NCBI RefSeq assembly: GCF_001183545.1
Contig: NZ_KQ236688.1
Location: 649,149 to 713,148, forward strand
Direction of reading: 5' to 3'
From: Cellvibrio sp. pealriver
GTDB taxonomy: Bacteria > Pseudomonadota > Gammaproteobacteria > Pseudomonadales > Cellvibrionaceae
Length of the DNA: 64,000 nucleotides
Under the pieces are notes generated by a model, which was not told the origin of the DNA, did no database searches, and saw only the letters and a program-made list of their open reading frames with translations. This document shows positions 21,105 through 30,632 of the stretch, in pieces. A program made the translations under genes and the position numbers. Each line of letters begins with the position of its first letter. Positions within the stretch are counted from its first letter, which is position 1.

Positions 21105-22145
21105 ATGGCAACAATTGTTGAACAAGAACCTGTTGATGCAGTTATTACTTGGGTGGATGGGGCTGATCCCAAGCATAAAGCCAAGTTAGATAAGTATTTG
21201 GCTCAAATAGGCGGGGCGCGCCCGCGAGCAGCTAATCCATCGCGTTTTCATAATTCAAACGAAATTGAATATTGTGTTGTGTCGCTTTTGCGTTTTGCTC
21301 CATGGGTTAGAACGATATTTATTGTTGCCGATGAACAACAGCCAGAGTTTGTTGCTCGTCTGCAGGGAACTGTATATGAGTCGCGTATTAAGGTGGTCGA
21401 TCACAAAGATATTTTTGGTGGTTACGAAGACTCGCTTCCAACTTTCAATATTCGTTCAATTATGACGCTTTTATGGCGTATTCCAGGTTTGTCTGAAAAT
21501 TTTATATTTTTAAATGATGACTTTGCCCTGATTCGACCTGTTGAGAAAACAGATTTTTTCAGAGATGGGAAAGTGGTGGTTAGGGGGCGTTGGGTTAAAT
21601 TTTCTGAGCGTAAATTTGCTCGTAAAATTGTGGCTTGGTGGCGTAATTTTAGTGGTGCAAGTCAGCAGAAGAAATCCCAAATGCGCGTTAGGCATTTGGC
21701 AGCGCAGGAATACAGTGCAAAACTGGCAGGCATGAAAACACATTATTACCAGTTACAGCATAACCCTCATCCTTGGCGGCGATCTACCTTTGAAGCTTTT
21801 TTCTTTGCCAATCTACCTCTCTGTGAAGAAAACCTTAAGCATAGATTTCGCTCGGCAGACCAATTTATTGGTGAGTGTCTGGCCGCGCATTTAGAAATTA
21901 GTCGTGGAGAGGCAATACTTGAAAATACGTTGGAGACCTTGCAGTTAAAGCCTGCGGAGCAAAGCCTTGTTCGATTGAAGCAAAAACTGTCAGCAGCAGA
22001 CGTTGGTGATAAATATGCTTTTGTTTGTGTGCAAAGCTTGGAGGATGCATCACCAGAAGCAGTTAATTTGGTGAAAGAATGGCTTAACCGAAAGGTAGGG
22101 GATTTAACTGGGTTATTAAAAGCACAAAAAAGCGTTGATCAATAA
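21105..22145 (+). CDS. Stealth-family sugar-phosphotransferase
   Basis: The 346 residues show the conserved regions of the Stealth family, whose characterised members transfer hexose-1-phosphate from a nucleotide sugar to a capsular glycan. CR1 is VDAVITWVDGADPKHK. CR2 is RFHNSNEIEYCVVSLLRFAPWVRTIFIVAD followed by PTFNIRSIMTLLWRIPGLSENFIFLNDDF. CR3-like sequence follows around HNPHPWRRSTFEAFF. It is coupled to the glycosyltransferase just upstream. The likely product is a phosphosugar on LPS or capsule; which sugar cannot be read from the sequence. Confidence 0.85.
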   Translation: MATIVEQEPVDAVITWVDGADPKHKAKLDKYLAQIGGARPRAANPSRFHNSNEIEYCVVSLLRFAPWVRTIFIVADEQQPEFVARLQGTVYESRIKVVDHKDIFGGYEDSLPTFNIRSIMTLLWRIPGLSENFIFLNDDFALIRPVEKTDFFRDGKVVVRGRWVKFSERKFARKIVAWWRNFSGASQQKKSQMRVRHLAAQEYSAKLAGMKTHYYQLQHNPHPWRRSTFEAFFFANLPLCEENLKHRFRSADQFIGECLAAHLEISRGEAILENTLETLQLKPAEQSLVRLKQKLSAADVGDKYAFVCVQSLEDASPEAVNLVKEWLNRKVGDLTGLLKAQKSVDQ

Positions 22146-22173
22146 TTGAATTTTTGTGCTTTTCTTTGAGTGA

Positions 22174-23004
22174 TTAAAGTGATGTTTTTTTGACAATCCC
22201 ATTCTCTGCCCAAAACCTTCCTGTGCGTTTCACTTCATTACGAATCGCGTAATTCTTTTTCCAGGTTTCCGGATTATCGTAAGCGCGCGGGTGATCCAGG
22301 TGCAAACAATTGACGCTGTAGCGAACTTGTTTTCCTTTCAGGCCGTGGTTGTATAAACGTTCACCCAATTCGCGATCCAAGCCGCCGTATTGCATATCTT
22401 CATTAAAACCATTGCAGGCTTTGATGTCGCTTGTCCATGTCGAACTGTTCATGCCATTCCAGGTGGCCTTGGTGGGAGTGATAGCATTAAGTAAGGCTTT
22501 GAGTGTTTTGTTTTTGAGTAACTTCCATAGTTTATGGCTTGCAGGTTGGCCTGCTTTTTTGAGCCAGTCGATATTGAAAATAATGCCGCTTGCGATATCT
22601 GCTTCTGTAATTTTTTCTGATACTGGTGTCGTGAGTTTTACATATCCGCCCGATAAAAAATAACCCGGTTGTGCGAGTGACTGATGAATGCTGATGAAGT
22701 CGGGTTCGGGGATGCAATCACCATCAGTGAAGATTAAATAATCACAATCGGTTTGCGCGATAGCTTTATTAAGGATTTGGCATTTTTGGAAGCCTTTATC
22801 TTCATGCCATATATGTTGGATATTTAATTTCCCGCGCGCCTGAAAAAATTCAATGACATCTCGTGTAGGCTGGCCTGATCCATCGTCGGCAATAATCACA
22901 GTAAAATTATTGTGACGTTGCGCTTCGTAGCCGAAGAGCACATTTTTGAGCCACTTGGGTTGGTTGTAAGTGGTAATGACTACGCCCATTTTTTGCGGTG
23001 TCAT
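22174..23004 (-). CDS. Family 2 glycosyltransferase
   Basis: A 276-residue GT-A enzyme: MGVVITTYNQPKWLKNVL opens the fold, VIIADDGSGQPT and LIFTDGDCIPEP give the nucleotide-sugar and DxD-type motifs, and GLDRELGERLYNHGLKG belongs to the galactosyltransferase-type C-terminal part. AGGAATTATTT precedes the ATG. The heptosyltransferase gene (ending at 23041) lies 36 bases upstream on the same strand. Probable role is core-LPS or related glycan extension. Confidence 0.85.
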   Translation of the reverse strand: MTPQKMGVVITTYNQPKWLKNVLFGYEAQRHNNFTVIIADDGSGQPTRDVIEFFQARGKLNIQHIWHEDKGFQKCQILNKAIAQTDCDYLIFTDGDCIPEPDFISIHQSLAQPGYFLSGGYVKLTTPVSEKITEADIASGIIFNIDWLKKAGQPASHKLWKLLKNKTLKALLNAITPTKATWNGMNSSTWTSDIKACNGFNEDMQYGGLDRELGERLYNHGLKGKQVRYSVNCLHLDHPRAYDNPETWKKNYAIRNEVKRTGRFWAENGIVKKTSL

Positions 23005-23040
23005 AAATAATTCCTGAATAATTTCGTTAGCTTGAATGCG

Positions 23041-24081
23041 TCAGTGGGTATATTCACCAAATATTTTTTGCTGTAACGCCTGCCACACTTCGTTTGCTTT
23101 GATGCCGCTCATACATTGGGGAGTTGATGTACTGTTCTCTGGCAGCCATTTGCAATGGCGCTTGTGGCAGGGCATGCAATCCAAAGGCGTGTTGAGCTGT
23201 AAATTTTGTGTGTGTTCACCAATGAGACCTACTTTAATAGGCGAGGTTGCGCCATAAAGTGCAATAGTCGGTGTTTCCAGCGCACCTGCAAGATGTGAAA
23301 ATCCTGTATCCAAACCTACAACCCCGGCAGCGCCCACCAATTTTTCAGCAATAGTGGTGATAGATAAGCGCTGATCAGGGCGCGTCGCTTGTGGGCAAAA
23401 TGCAATAATTTGATCTGCGATCGCACGCTCTTCGAGGCTGCCCCACATGATTTCAACACTGTAACCTTCATCAACTGCAATTTTGGTCAGCGTTTGCCAC
23501 TCACTGGTAGACCACAGTTTGGTTATCCAGCTGGTGCCAATAATAAAAATAAGTTTGTGTGTGTCTTTTTGCACATGAGTGAAATTTTGGTTGATTCCAA
23601 AATTTAATTTTTTTACAGGTGTATAGCCCAATACCTTTCCCAGTAATTGGCGTGTTCGCTCTACCGCATGCTGGTTTTTATCTATGTTATGGGAACGCTT
23701 GTAAAACCAATGCGAAATAGGCTCACGTACCGAATCCTTATCATAGCCATCAATACTCCTTCCCGATGCGCATTTGGCGACCAAGGCACTTTTAAGCAAA
23801 CCTTGGGCATCAATAATGTAATCGTAGTTTTCGGTACGCAATTCACTTCGCCAGGATTTAAATTCTTGCCAGGATTTTTTATTGCGCTGTTTTACCCAGC
23901 GGCGCAGGTGAATCGGAATAACCTTATGAATGGCGGGGTGCCAATCCACAATTTCTTTAAAGCCGTCCTCTACTACCCAATCAATTTGGGCATCAAGAAA
24001 ATTTCTTTTGATGTCACTGATCGCAGGAAAAGTATGGAAAATATCGCCCATCGAGGACATTTTAATAAGGAGAATCTTCAT
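23041..24081 (-). CDS. waaC: Lipopolysaccharide heptosyltransferase I-like (GT9)
   Basis: Adds the first heptose to Kdo in the LPS inner core. The N-terminus MKILLIKMSSMGDIFHTFPAISDIK is the canonical start. ALVAKCASGRSIDGYDKDSVREP and the GT9 nucleotide-binding part VGLDTGFSHLAGALETPTIALYGATSP are both present. It is 346 residues long, slightly longer than the usual 320-350. No strong ribosome-binding site is visible. It is the second of three leftward genes (DUF6165, this, GT2). Confidence 0.87.
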   Translation of the reverse strand: MKILLIKMSSMGDIFHTFPAISDIKRNFLDAQIDWVVEDGFKEIVDWHPAIHKVIPIHLRRWVKQRNKKSWQEFKSWRSELRTENYDYIIDAQGLLKSALVAKCASGRSIDGYDKDSVREPISHWFYKRSHNIDKNQHAVERTRQLLGKVLGYTPVKKLNFGINQNFTHVQKDTHKLIFIIGTSWITKLWSTSEWQTLTKIAVDEGYSVEIMWGSLEERAIADQIIAFCPQATRPDQRLSITTIAEKLVGAAGVVGLDTGFSHLAGALETPTIALYGATSPIKVGLIGEHTQNLQLNTPLDCMPCHKRHCKWLPENSTSTPQCMSGIKANEVWQALQQKIFGEYTH

Positions 24082-24129
24082 GGACGATATCGTTCTGGCT
24101 GTGAGTACAATGACGTTTGAGCAATGGGA

Positions 24130-24525
24130 TTACTGATAATCTTTGTAAGATTTTTCTTCGATTAATTCAGATCCAAAGGCGAGGTTGATATCTTTTTTCA
24201 CTTTGGCGCGTTTGTCGTTAGTCACGTAAACTGCGCGTGCGAGTTGGATAAATTTATCGCTAAAATCTTTTGCGTATTCGCAATCGCGAATATCGTCTTC
24301 AATAATCCACAATTCCTGATTGATATCTTTGAGCGCTTGTTTGAGCGGTGCCAGTTTGGCTTGGCCAGCAGCATCCAGTAACTGCGCAACCTTTGCATTA
24401 AGAATATTCAGCTCGTGGGTCACATTTTTGAGTTTGGTTTCATCGCCAATGTTCACGGCTTTGATTTCCAGAATAGTGATCTTGTCGATCAATTCGCCAA
24501 GGGAAATAGGGGCTTCAATCAGCAT
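24130..24525 (-). CDS. DUF6165 family protein
   Basis: A small soluble protein of 131 residues beginning MLIEAPISLGELIDKITILEIKA, the typical DUF6165 start. It is mostly helical with no catalytic motif I recognise. Members often lie in glycan-biosynthesis clusters, as here upstream of the heptosyltransferase (48 bases). Function unknown. Confidence 0.75.
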   Translation of the reverse strand: MLIEAPISLGELIDKITILEIKAVNIGDETKLKNVTHELNILNAKVAQLLDAAGQAKLAPLKQALKDINQELWIIEDDIRDCEYAKDFSDKFIQLARAVYVTNDKRAKVKKDINLAFGSELIEEKSYKDYQ

Positions 24526-24632
24526 GGTTGTGCTCTCTCAGAGGATTTTTTTGTGGCGGGGATTCTAACAAATCAAGGTGACGCTGGCGAATGAACAAAT
24601 CCCTCCAGCCCTGCATTTAATAAGGAAATGCA

Positions 24633-24772
24633 GTCATTTAGCTTCTCTCATCTGAAAAGGGGGAGACTGGAGGGGATTCCGGTTTTAGCTCCCCCTCTGA
24701 AAAAGGAAGAGCCCGGGAGGATTTCTGGTTCTAGCGCCTCCCCTTTGAAAAAGGGGAGGTTGGGAGGGGATT
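24633..24772. repeat. Three tandem degenerate 46-48 bp repeats after the RND gene
   Basis: Units are 24633-24678, 24679-24724 and 24725-24772. Each ends with a GGGAGG-x-GGATT-like segment and has a CTGAAAA/TTGAAAAAGG centre. The last unit forms a hairpin (CCTCCCC with GGGGAGG, 24737-24759) and overlaps the RND stop codon. This resembles the dispersed CCTCCCC-type intergenic repeats of many proteobacteria. No long T-run follows on the minus strand, so terminator function is uncertain. Confidence 0.7.
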
Positions 24773-27700
24773 ATTTGTAGTGATAAGCGTAATACACCAC
24801 CGGAATCACCACTAAAGTGAGTATGGTAGACACCAGCAGACCAAAAATCAGGCTCACCGCAAGCCCACCAAAAATCGGGTCGTCGAGGATAAAAAAGCCG
24901 CCCATCATGGCTGCCAGCGCGGTCAGGCCAATGGGCAGGGCGCGCACGGCGGCGGCGCTGATGGTGGCGTCCTCCAGCGTTTTTCCGCTGCGCACTTCCT
25001 GCTGGATAAAGTCCACCAGTAGTATGGAATTGCGCACAATAATGCCGGCGAGGGCAATCATGCCGATCATGCTCGGTGCGGTGAATTGCTGCCCGAGCAG
25101 AGCGTGGCCGGGCATGATGCCAATTAGCGTGAGCGGGATCGGCGCCATAATAATCAGCGGCACCGAGTAGCTTTTAAACATGCCCACCACCAGCAAATAA
25201 ATCATCACTAGGCCAACCGAGTAAGCGATGCCCATATCGCGGAAGGTATCCAGCGTGACTTGCAATTCGCCATCCCACTTCAGGCTCCAGTTAACCGGAT
25301 TCTCGGGTTGTGAATTCAGGAATTGGTCAATGACTTGCCCATCAATTGGGGTTTCGGCGATGCGTTGATAAATCGCGGCCAAGCCGTAAAGCGGGCTGTC
25401 GGTTTCACCCGCTACATCGCCCAGCACATAGACTACGGGCAGCAAATCTTTGTGATGAATCGTTTGCTGGCGCTGGCTTTCAATCACCTGCGTCAGTTCC
25501 GCGAGTGCGATCAGTTTGCCGTTTTGGGCGCGCACTTTTATTGCGAGCACTCGCTCAAGGCTGTCTTTTTCACCGGCGGGCAACTCCAGGCGCAGCGGCA
25601 GGGCGACCTTGGCACTGGCGCTGTGCAGGTAGGCGGCATCCTCACCGGCGAGGGCGGTGCGAATGGCGTTGGCGATGCTGGTTTGATCCACACCCAAGCG
25701 CGCAGCGCGGGCGCGATCCACCGCGATTAACCAGCGGGTTTGCGGCGCCTCGATGGAATCGTCCACATCCACCACATCGGGCGTGGCCTCAAACGCCGCG
25801 CGCACCTGTTTGGCGACATCGAGCTGGCGGGTGTAATTCAAGCCGTAAACCTCGGCCACCAGTGGCGATAACACCGGCGGGCCGGGCGGAACCTCTACCA
25901 CTTTGACACTGGCATTCATCGCCTTGGCGGTTTCCGCCAAGAGTTCGCGCGCGGCCAGGGCAATCTCGTGGCTTTTGCGCTGGCGCAGGTGTTTATCCAG
26001 TAGGTTGACTTGAATCTCGCCCATGTAGGGCGCACGGCGCAAATAATTTTGCCGCACCAAGCCATTAAAATTAATCGGCGCGGCGGTGCCGGCGTAGAGT
26101 TGGTAGTCGGTCACTTCGGGAATGGTTTCCAATTTATCCGCGAGTGCCTGCAATACGGTTTGGGTGTTTTCCAGCGGTGTGCCTTCGGGCATATCCACCA
26201 CAATCTGGAATTCACTTTTGTTGTCGAAGGGCAGCATTTTTAACATCACCGCTTGCACAACGACCAAACCAATCGACGCTGCAATTAAACCGAGAATGCC
26301 GCCCAGCAACCACAGGCGCGCTTTTTTTCCAGCTTCGCGATTTAACAGCGGCGTCATAATGCGGGTAAAAAACGGCAAGAATTTATTGCCGTTGGATTCA
26401 TGTGCATTCGCACTGGCGTTAACACTGCCGTGATCAACATGCGCAAATAAACGGCGATACAACCAAGGCGTAAACATAAAAGCCACGGCAAGGGAAATCA
26501 GCATGCCGGTGGAGGCGTTAATCGGAATGGGCAACATATAAGGGCCCATCAAACCACTCACAAACGCCATAGGCAAAAGTGCAGCAATCACCGTGAAGGT
26601 TGCGAGAATGGTTGGGCCGCCCACCTCATCCACCGCGAGTGGAATCGCTTCATTGAGCGATAACTTTCCCTGACTCATGTGGCGATGAATATTTTCCACC
26701 ACGACTATGGCGTCATCCACCAAAATACCGATGGAAAAAATCAGCGCAAACAGCGATACGCGGTTGAGCGTAAAACCCCAAGCCCAGGAAGCAAACAGAG
26801 TGATGGCGAGAGTCACAATCACCGCCGCGCCCACCACCAGAGCTTCGCGTTTGCCCAAGGCAATCAGCACCAGAATAATGACTGAGAGTGTGGCAAAAAT
26901 TAATTTTTTAATTAGCGTTTGCGCTTTGTCTTCGGCCGTCGCGCCGTAGTTGCGAGTCACATCTACATTCATTGCATCCGGCAGGCTCACACCGCGCAGT
27001 TGTTCAACGCGCGCGATGACTTGCTCAGCAACATCCACCGCATTTTCGCCGGGTTTTTTAGCGATGGATAAGGTAATAGCGGGGTAGCGACCGCTGTTGC
27101 TTTCGTTGTTATCAGCGACTGCAGAACCAAAGCCGTGGGTGACATAGTGTGTGGGTTGATCGGCACCCAAACTGACGCTGGCTACATCGCGTAAAAAGAC
27201 TGGCGCACCTTGGTAAACACCTACCACCAGATCAGCTACTTCTTCAGCCGTTGATAAAAAAGTGCCTGCTTGCACTAACATCTCGCGGTTGTCGCTCACT
27301 ATAGTGCCAGCGGCTTGTGAGCTGTTGGCGCTGCCCAGTGCGCGGCGTAAATCGTCCAGTGCCAAACCAAAAGCGGCCATGCGTTCAGGGTCAAACAAAA
27401 CGCGCAGGGCTTTATCGCCACCGCCAATAATTTCTATATCGCGGGTGCCGGGCACGCGTTGTAATTGGGTTTGTAATTCGCGCGCAACACTGAGCAAATC
27501 GCTGTTGGTTGTCGCTGCGTTTTTGCTCCACAGGGTTAAGGCAACTATAGGCACATCGTCTATGCCTTTGGGTTTAATGAGCGGCTGGCCGACGCCCAAA
27601 TTTTGTGGCAGCCAATCGCTGTTCGCATAAAACGCGTTGTATAAACGCACTATGGCATCGGTGCGCGGTTCACCCACTTTGAAACGCACCGTGAGGCTAG

Positions 27701-28010
27701 ACATACCGGGTGATGAGGTGGAATAAATATGTTCAACCCCTTCAATTTCAGAAACGATTTGTTCAGCAGGGTTAGTCACCAGCGCTTCCACTTCTTCTGG
27801 CGTAGCGCCGGGGAAGGGAATAAACACGTTGGCAAAGGTCACATTAATTTGCGGCTCTTCTTCGCGCGGTGTAATCAGCACCGCAAAAATACCGAGCAGT
27901 AATCCGGTCAGTGCTAACAGTGGTGTAATTTCCGTGGTTAAAAACGCGCGGGCGATACGGCCGGAAATCCCCAAGTTTGAATGATGGGATGAATCTTGCG
28001 GAGCGCTCAT
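24771..28010 (-). CDS. RND-family efflux transporter, inner-membrane subunit
   Basis: A 1079-residue proton-driven pump of the AcrB/HAE1-like superfamily. There is one N-terminal membrane helix (about 32-50), a first periplasmic domain with FPGATPEEVEALVTNPAEQ, a helix block (about 365-560) with the proton-relay helix FSIGILVDDAIVVVENIHRH, a second periplasmic loop, then helices from about 925 to 1075. GGGGAG lies before the ATG. It starts 3 bases after the adaptor stop. No outer-membrane channel gene is nearby. Its place at the end of a sulfide-type operon is unusual; the substrate is unknown. Confidence 0.92.
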   Translation of the reverse strand: MSAPQDSSHHSNLGISGRIARAFLTTEITPLLALTGLLLGIFAVLITPREEEPQINVTFANVFIPFPGATPEEVEALVTNPAEQIVSEIEGVEHIYSTSSPGMSSLTVRFKVGEPRTDAIVRLYNAFYANSDWLPQNLGVGQPLIKPKGIDDVPIVALTLWSKNAATTNSDLLSVARELQTQLQRVPGTRDIEIIGGGDKALRVLFDPERMAAFGLALDDLRRALGSANSSQAAGTIVSDNREMLVQAGTFLSTAEEVADLVVGVYQGAPVFLRDVASVSLGADQPTHYVTHGFGSAVADNNESNSGRYPAITLSIAKKPGENAVDVAEQVIARVEQLRGVSLPDAMNVDVTRNYGATAEDKAQTLIKKLIFATLSVIILVLIALGKREALVVGAAVIVTLAITLFASWAWGFTLNRVSLFALIFSIGILVDDAIVVVENIHRHMSQGKLSLNEAIPLAVDEVGGPTILATFTVIAALLPMAFVSGLMGPYMLPIPINASTGMLISLAVAFMFTPWLYRRLFAHVDHGSVNASANAHESNGNKFLPFFTRIMTPLLNREAGKKARLWLLGGILGLIAASIGLVVVQAVMLKMLPFDNKSEFQIVVDMPEGTPLENTQTVLQALADKLETIPEVTDYQLYAGTAAPINFNGLVRQNYLRRAPYMGEIQVNLLDKHLRQRKSHEIALAARELLAETAKAMNASVKVVEVPPGPPVLSPLVAEVYGLNYTRQLDVAKQVRAAFEATPDVVDVDDSIEAPQTRWLIAVDRARAARLGVDQTSIANAIRTALAGEDAAYLHSASAKVALPLRLELPAGEKDSLERVLAIKVRAQNGKLIALAELTQVIESQRQQTIHHKDLLPVVYVLGDVAGETDSPLYGLAAIYQRIAETPIDGQVIDQFLNSQPENPVNWSLKWDGELQVTLDTFRDMGIAYSVGLVMIYLLVVGMFKSYSVPLIIMAPIPLTLIGIMPGHALLGQQFTAPSMIGMIALAGIIVRNSILLVDFIQQEVRSGKTLEDATISAAAVRALPIGLTALAAMMGGFFILDDPIFGGLAVSLIFGLLVSTILTLVVIPVVYYAYHYK

Positions 28011-28013
28011 GGT

Positions 28014-29036
28014 TTATTGCTCCCCGCTGTGGATTTTTTTATAGGCATTGGCCGCCGCGATGGGATCGAGCGCGATGGTTTCACCCGCGTTAAGTCCCGC
28101 CAGCACCGGGTAATGTTTAGCGCTGTTGAGCGAGCCGAGATTGACTTGGCGAAATTCCAGCGAGGTCTCTTTGATCACATAGACACCGCTAACTTCACCG
28201 CGCTGGCTAATGCTGCTCGCCGGGATTAATAATTGCTCCTTCTCGCCGGTGACAAAAGCGATTTTTACAAAAGTGCCGGGGAATAAATCGTGATTGCCCT
28301 CGGGCAAATTCACCAGCACACTAAACGAATGGGTTTGCGGGTCGGCGCTGGGGGGAATGCGCAGCTCGCTGCTGTGCAATACCTCGCCACTGTCTAAATA
28401 AATTTGTGCTTGTTTGTATTTGCGCACCGGGCCTATGTGTTGTTGCGGAATATTCACTTGCGCGCGCAATTGCTCCAGCGACAAACCAGTCATTAGCGGT
28501 TTGCCCGGTGCCACGGTTTCACCCACATTGACTGCGCGGCTCACCACAATGCCGGAGTAGGGCGCATATATACTTGTGTAAGCAAGGTTTTGTTCGGCCT
28601 CGCGCAGTGCCGCTTCAGCAGCTTTAAACGCGGCTTGGCTTTTATCAAAATCCGCTTGCGCAATTAATTTTTTGCTGAGCATTTCCTGCATGCGCGTGAA
28701 CTGCGCTTGGGTTTCATTAAATTGCGCTTGCGCACTGGCGGCGCGCGCTTTTTGTTCGGTGTCGGTAAAGCGAATAATTAAATCGCCCTTGGCCACAAAA
28801 TCGCCTACATCCACCGGCATTTCCACAATGCGACCAGAGGTTTGCGCCGAGACGGTGGCTTGGTTAATCGCTTCAATTACGCCGTCGTATGTCACCGTTT
28901 GCGGGCTGGTTTGTGCTTGCAGTGTGAGTCTTTCCAGATCGGGAATACCTTTTGCCGCTGCAGGCACAGGGGATTCTTTGCTGCAGGCGGATAACAACAT
29001 TACCGCGCCGATCATTGCCAAAAATTTGCTGTTCAT
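28014..29036 (-). CDS. RND adaptor lipoprotein (membrane fusion protein)
   Basis: The periplasmic adaptor of the pump encoded downstream. The 340 residues start with a lipoprotein signal whose lipobox is LLSACSKE. A lipoyl/barrel-sandwich half motif (GRIVEMPVDVGDFVAKGDLIIRF), a coiled-coil hairpin (about 90-140) and the returning half (YAPYSGIVVSRAVNVGETVAPGKPLM) follow, as in the HlyD/AcrA family. AAGGAAT precedes the ATG. It is 25 bases after the ETHE1-like gene, pointing to one transcript. Confidence 0.9.
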   Translation of the reverse strand: MNSKFLAMIGAVMLLSACSKESPVPAAAKGIPDLERLTLQAQTSPQTVTYDGVIEAINQATVSAQTSGRIVEMPVDVGDFVAKGDLIIRFTDTEQKARAASAQAQFNETQAQFTRMQEMLSKKLIAQADFDKSQAAFKAAEAALREAEQNLAYTSIYAPYSGIVVSRAVNVGETVAPGKPLMTGLSLEQLRAQVNIPQQHIGPVRKYKQAQIYLDSGEVLHSSELRIPPSADPQTHSFSVLVNLPEGNHDLFPGTFVKIAFVTGEKEQLLIPASSISQRGEVSGVYVIKETSLEFRQVNLGSLNSAKHYPVLAGLNAGETIALDPIAAANAYKKIHSGEQ

Positions 29037-29061
29037 TGCTATTCCTTGTTGAGGGCTTGGT

Positions 29062-29757
29062 TTAATTTTTACCGCAAGCGCGATTGGCGGGCACGGCTAT
29101 GTCCATGAGTTTTGGATTGGGCAATTTCAGGTTGTTCATTAGCTCTACATAAGCTGCGACATCTTTTACTTGCAAGCGTGGGTTGTGGTTTTTTTCTTCG
29201 CCAAGGGTGCTGCGTGTCCAGCCTTTGTAATCGTGGCCGGGGTAAACCCAGGTGGTTGCAGGCAAGGTTAATAATTTGCCAAAAATACTGTCGTATTGAT
29301 CACGCGCATTACCGTTTTGGAAATCGGTGCGGCCGGTGCCGCGAATTAATAAGGTATCGCCAGTAAATAAATACTGCTCATCGCCATCGATTAAATGATA
29401 AGTGTAGGAGTCATCGGTGTGACCGGGGGTGTGAATCGCAGTGAGCGTTAATTCACCCACTTGAATTTTTTCACCATCGCGCAATGCGTGGGAAACACAA
29501 GCGGAATTGGCTTCTTCACCCAAAAGCGTGGTGCAGTCAGTTAAATCGCGTAGCGCACCAGCGGCGGTAATGTGGTCAGCGTGGGTGTGCGTATCCAGCG
29601 CGTAAACCAGCGTTAAATCCAACTCTTGCAGCAGTTGTACATATTTAGGCAGCTCTTCTTTGACTGTATCAATCAACGCCGCTTTGCGGGTTTTTTCGCA
29701 GGCGATGAGATAGGTGTAAGTGCTGGATTCGCGCTCAAAGAGTTGACGGAAAATCAT
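29062..29757 (-). CDS. ETHE1-like persulfide dioxygenase (metallo-beta-lactamase fold)
   Basis: Probably oxidises glutathione persulfide to sulfite. The frame is open to 29907, but ATG 29757 has GCGAGG in front and gives 231 residues beginning MIFRQLFERESSTYTYLIA, the family start. Metal ligands are in DTHTHADH, HTPGHTDDSY, FTGDTLLIRGTGRTDF and VYPGHDY. The C-terminus AVPANRACG is typical. The start overlaps the stop of the TauE-like gene (ATGA). The rhodanese, exporter and ArsR regulator beside it support a sulfide/persulfide detoxification role. Confidence 0.87.
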   Translation of the reverse strand: MIFRQLFERESSTYTYLIACEKTRKAALIDTVKEELPKYVQLLQELDLTLVYALDTHTHADHITAAGALRDLTDCTTLLGEEANSACVSHALRDGEKIQVGELTLTAIHTPGHTDDSYTYHLIDGDEQYLFTGDTLLIRGTGRTDFQNGNARDQYDSIFGKLLTLPATTWVYPGHDYKGWTRSTLGEEKNHNPRLQVKDVAAYVELMNNLKLPNPKLMDIAVPANRACGKN

Positions 29758-30578
29758 AAGTACCTCGCAAGAGTAATCAGTGCAACCGCTAACAAACCAA
29801 TCGCAAATAATTTTTGTAACCACACATTGGCAATTTTGTGGCTGACGGCTTGGCCGATCATCATGCCCACCAAACCGCCTGCGGCTACCAATAACAACCA
29901 ATTCCAATGTTGGTTTTCACTCAGTGCCACATGGCTAATAAAACCTGAGCTGCTAATCAACGCGATAATAAATAGCGATGTGCTCACCGCCTGCGCCATG
30001 CTCACCGCGCTTAAGGCCAACAGCAGCGGCACAATTAAAAAACCGCCGCCCACACCAAATAAACCCGATAACAGCCCAACCACTAAACCGCCAATTAATA
30101 AACCGGTTACGCAGCGCGGGCGCAGTTCAAATTGGCCGGTGGGATTCAAATTGCATAAATGATCGGGGCTGGGTGTTGCCGCAAAATTACCGGCGCGCAC
30201 TACACTCGCAGCCTGCGGATTGTTGCGTGCACTCATCCACATGCGCAGGGCGATGATCGCCGCCAACAGACTAAAACCACTGACTAACCACAGCTCATCC
30301 AACTGCATGCCCAACCATTTACCCAGTGGTGCGGTAAGAGCGCCGCTCAAGGCCAGAATCAAACCCGGCTCCCACAAGAGCGGCACTTGTTTACGCGAAA
30401 CACTGTTGCGCAGGCTGGCGTAAATGGTGGTGGCGGCAACTGCACCCAGGGAGATGCCTGTAGCATCTGCCATAGACATACCTCCGAGTAGTAATAACAA
30501 CGGCACCGCAAACACCGAGCCGCCAGCGCCGGTCAGGCCAAGAATTAATCCGATGAATAAACCAATCAGCAGCAACAC
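29754..30578 (-). CDS. TauE/SafE-family sulfite/anion exporter
   Basis: A 274-residue inner-membrane protein with about eight hydrophobic helices in two homologous halves, each with a conserved glycine-rich segment (LGLTGAGGSVFAVPLLLLLGG near residue 13; SGLFGVGGGFLIVPLLL near residue 172). The start is GTG 30578 with GAGGAAT upstream. In this operon it probably exports sulfite or thiosulfate made by the persulfide dioxygenase. Its stop overlaps the next start. Confidence 0.87.
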   Translation of the reverse strand: MLLLIGLFIGLILGLTGAGGSVFAVPLLLLLGGMSMADATGISLGAVAATTIYASLRNSVSRKQVPLLWEPGLILALSGALTAPLGKWLGMQLDELWLVSGFSLLAAIIALRMWMSARNNPQAASVVRAGNFAATPSPDHLCNLNPTGQFELRPRCVTGLLIGGLVVGLLSGLFGVGGGFLIVPLLLALSAVSMAQAVSTSLFIIALISSSGFISHVALSENQHWNWLLLVAAGGLVGMMIGQAVSHKIANVWLQKLFAIGLLAVALITLARYL

Positions 30579-30632
30579 GTTTTATTCCTCAGGTGAGGTG
30601 ATCAACAGCTCGCGCTATTTATTCCACGGCAT

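Noticed and set aside
25346..25906. 186-codon frame on the plus strand
   Set aside because: Antisense to the RND pump gene, very Arg/Pro-rich, a shadow of GC-biased codons.
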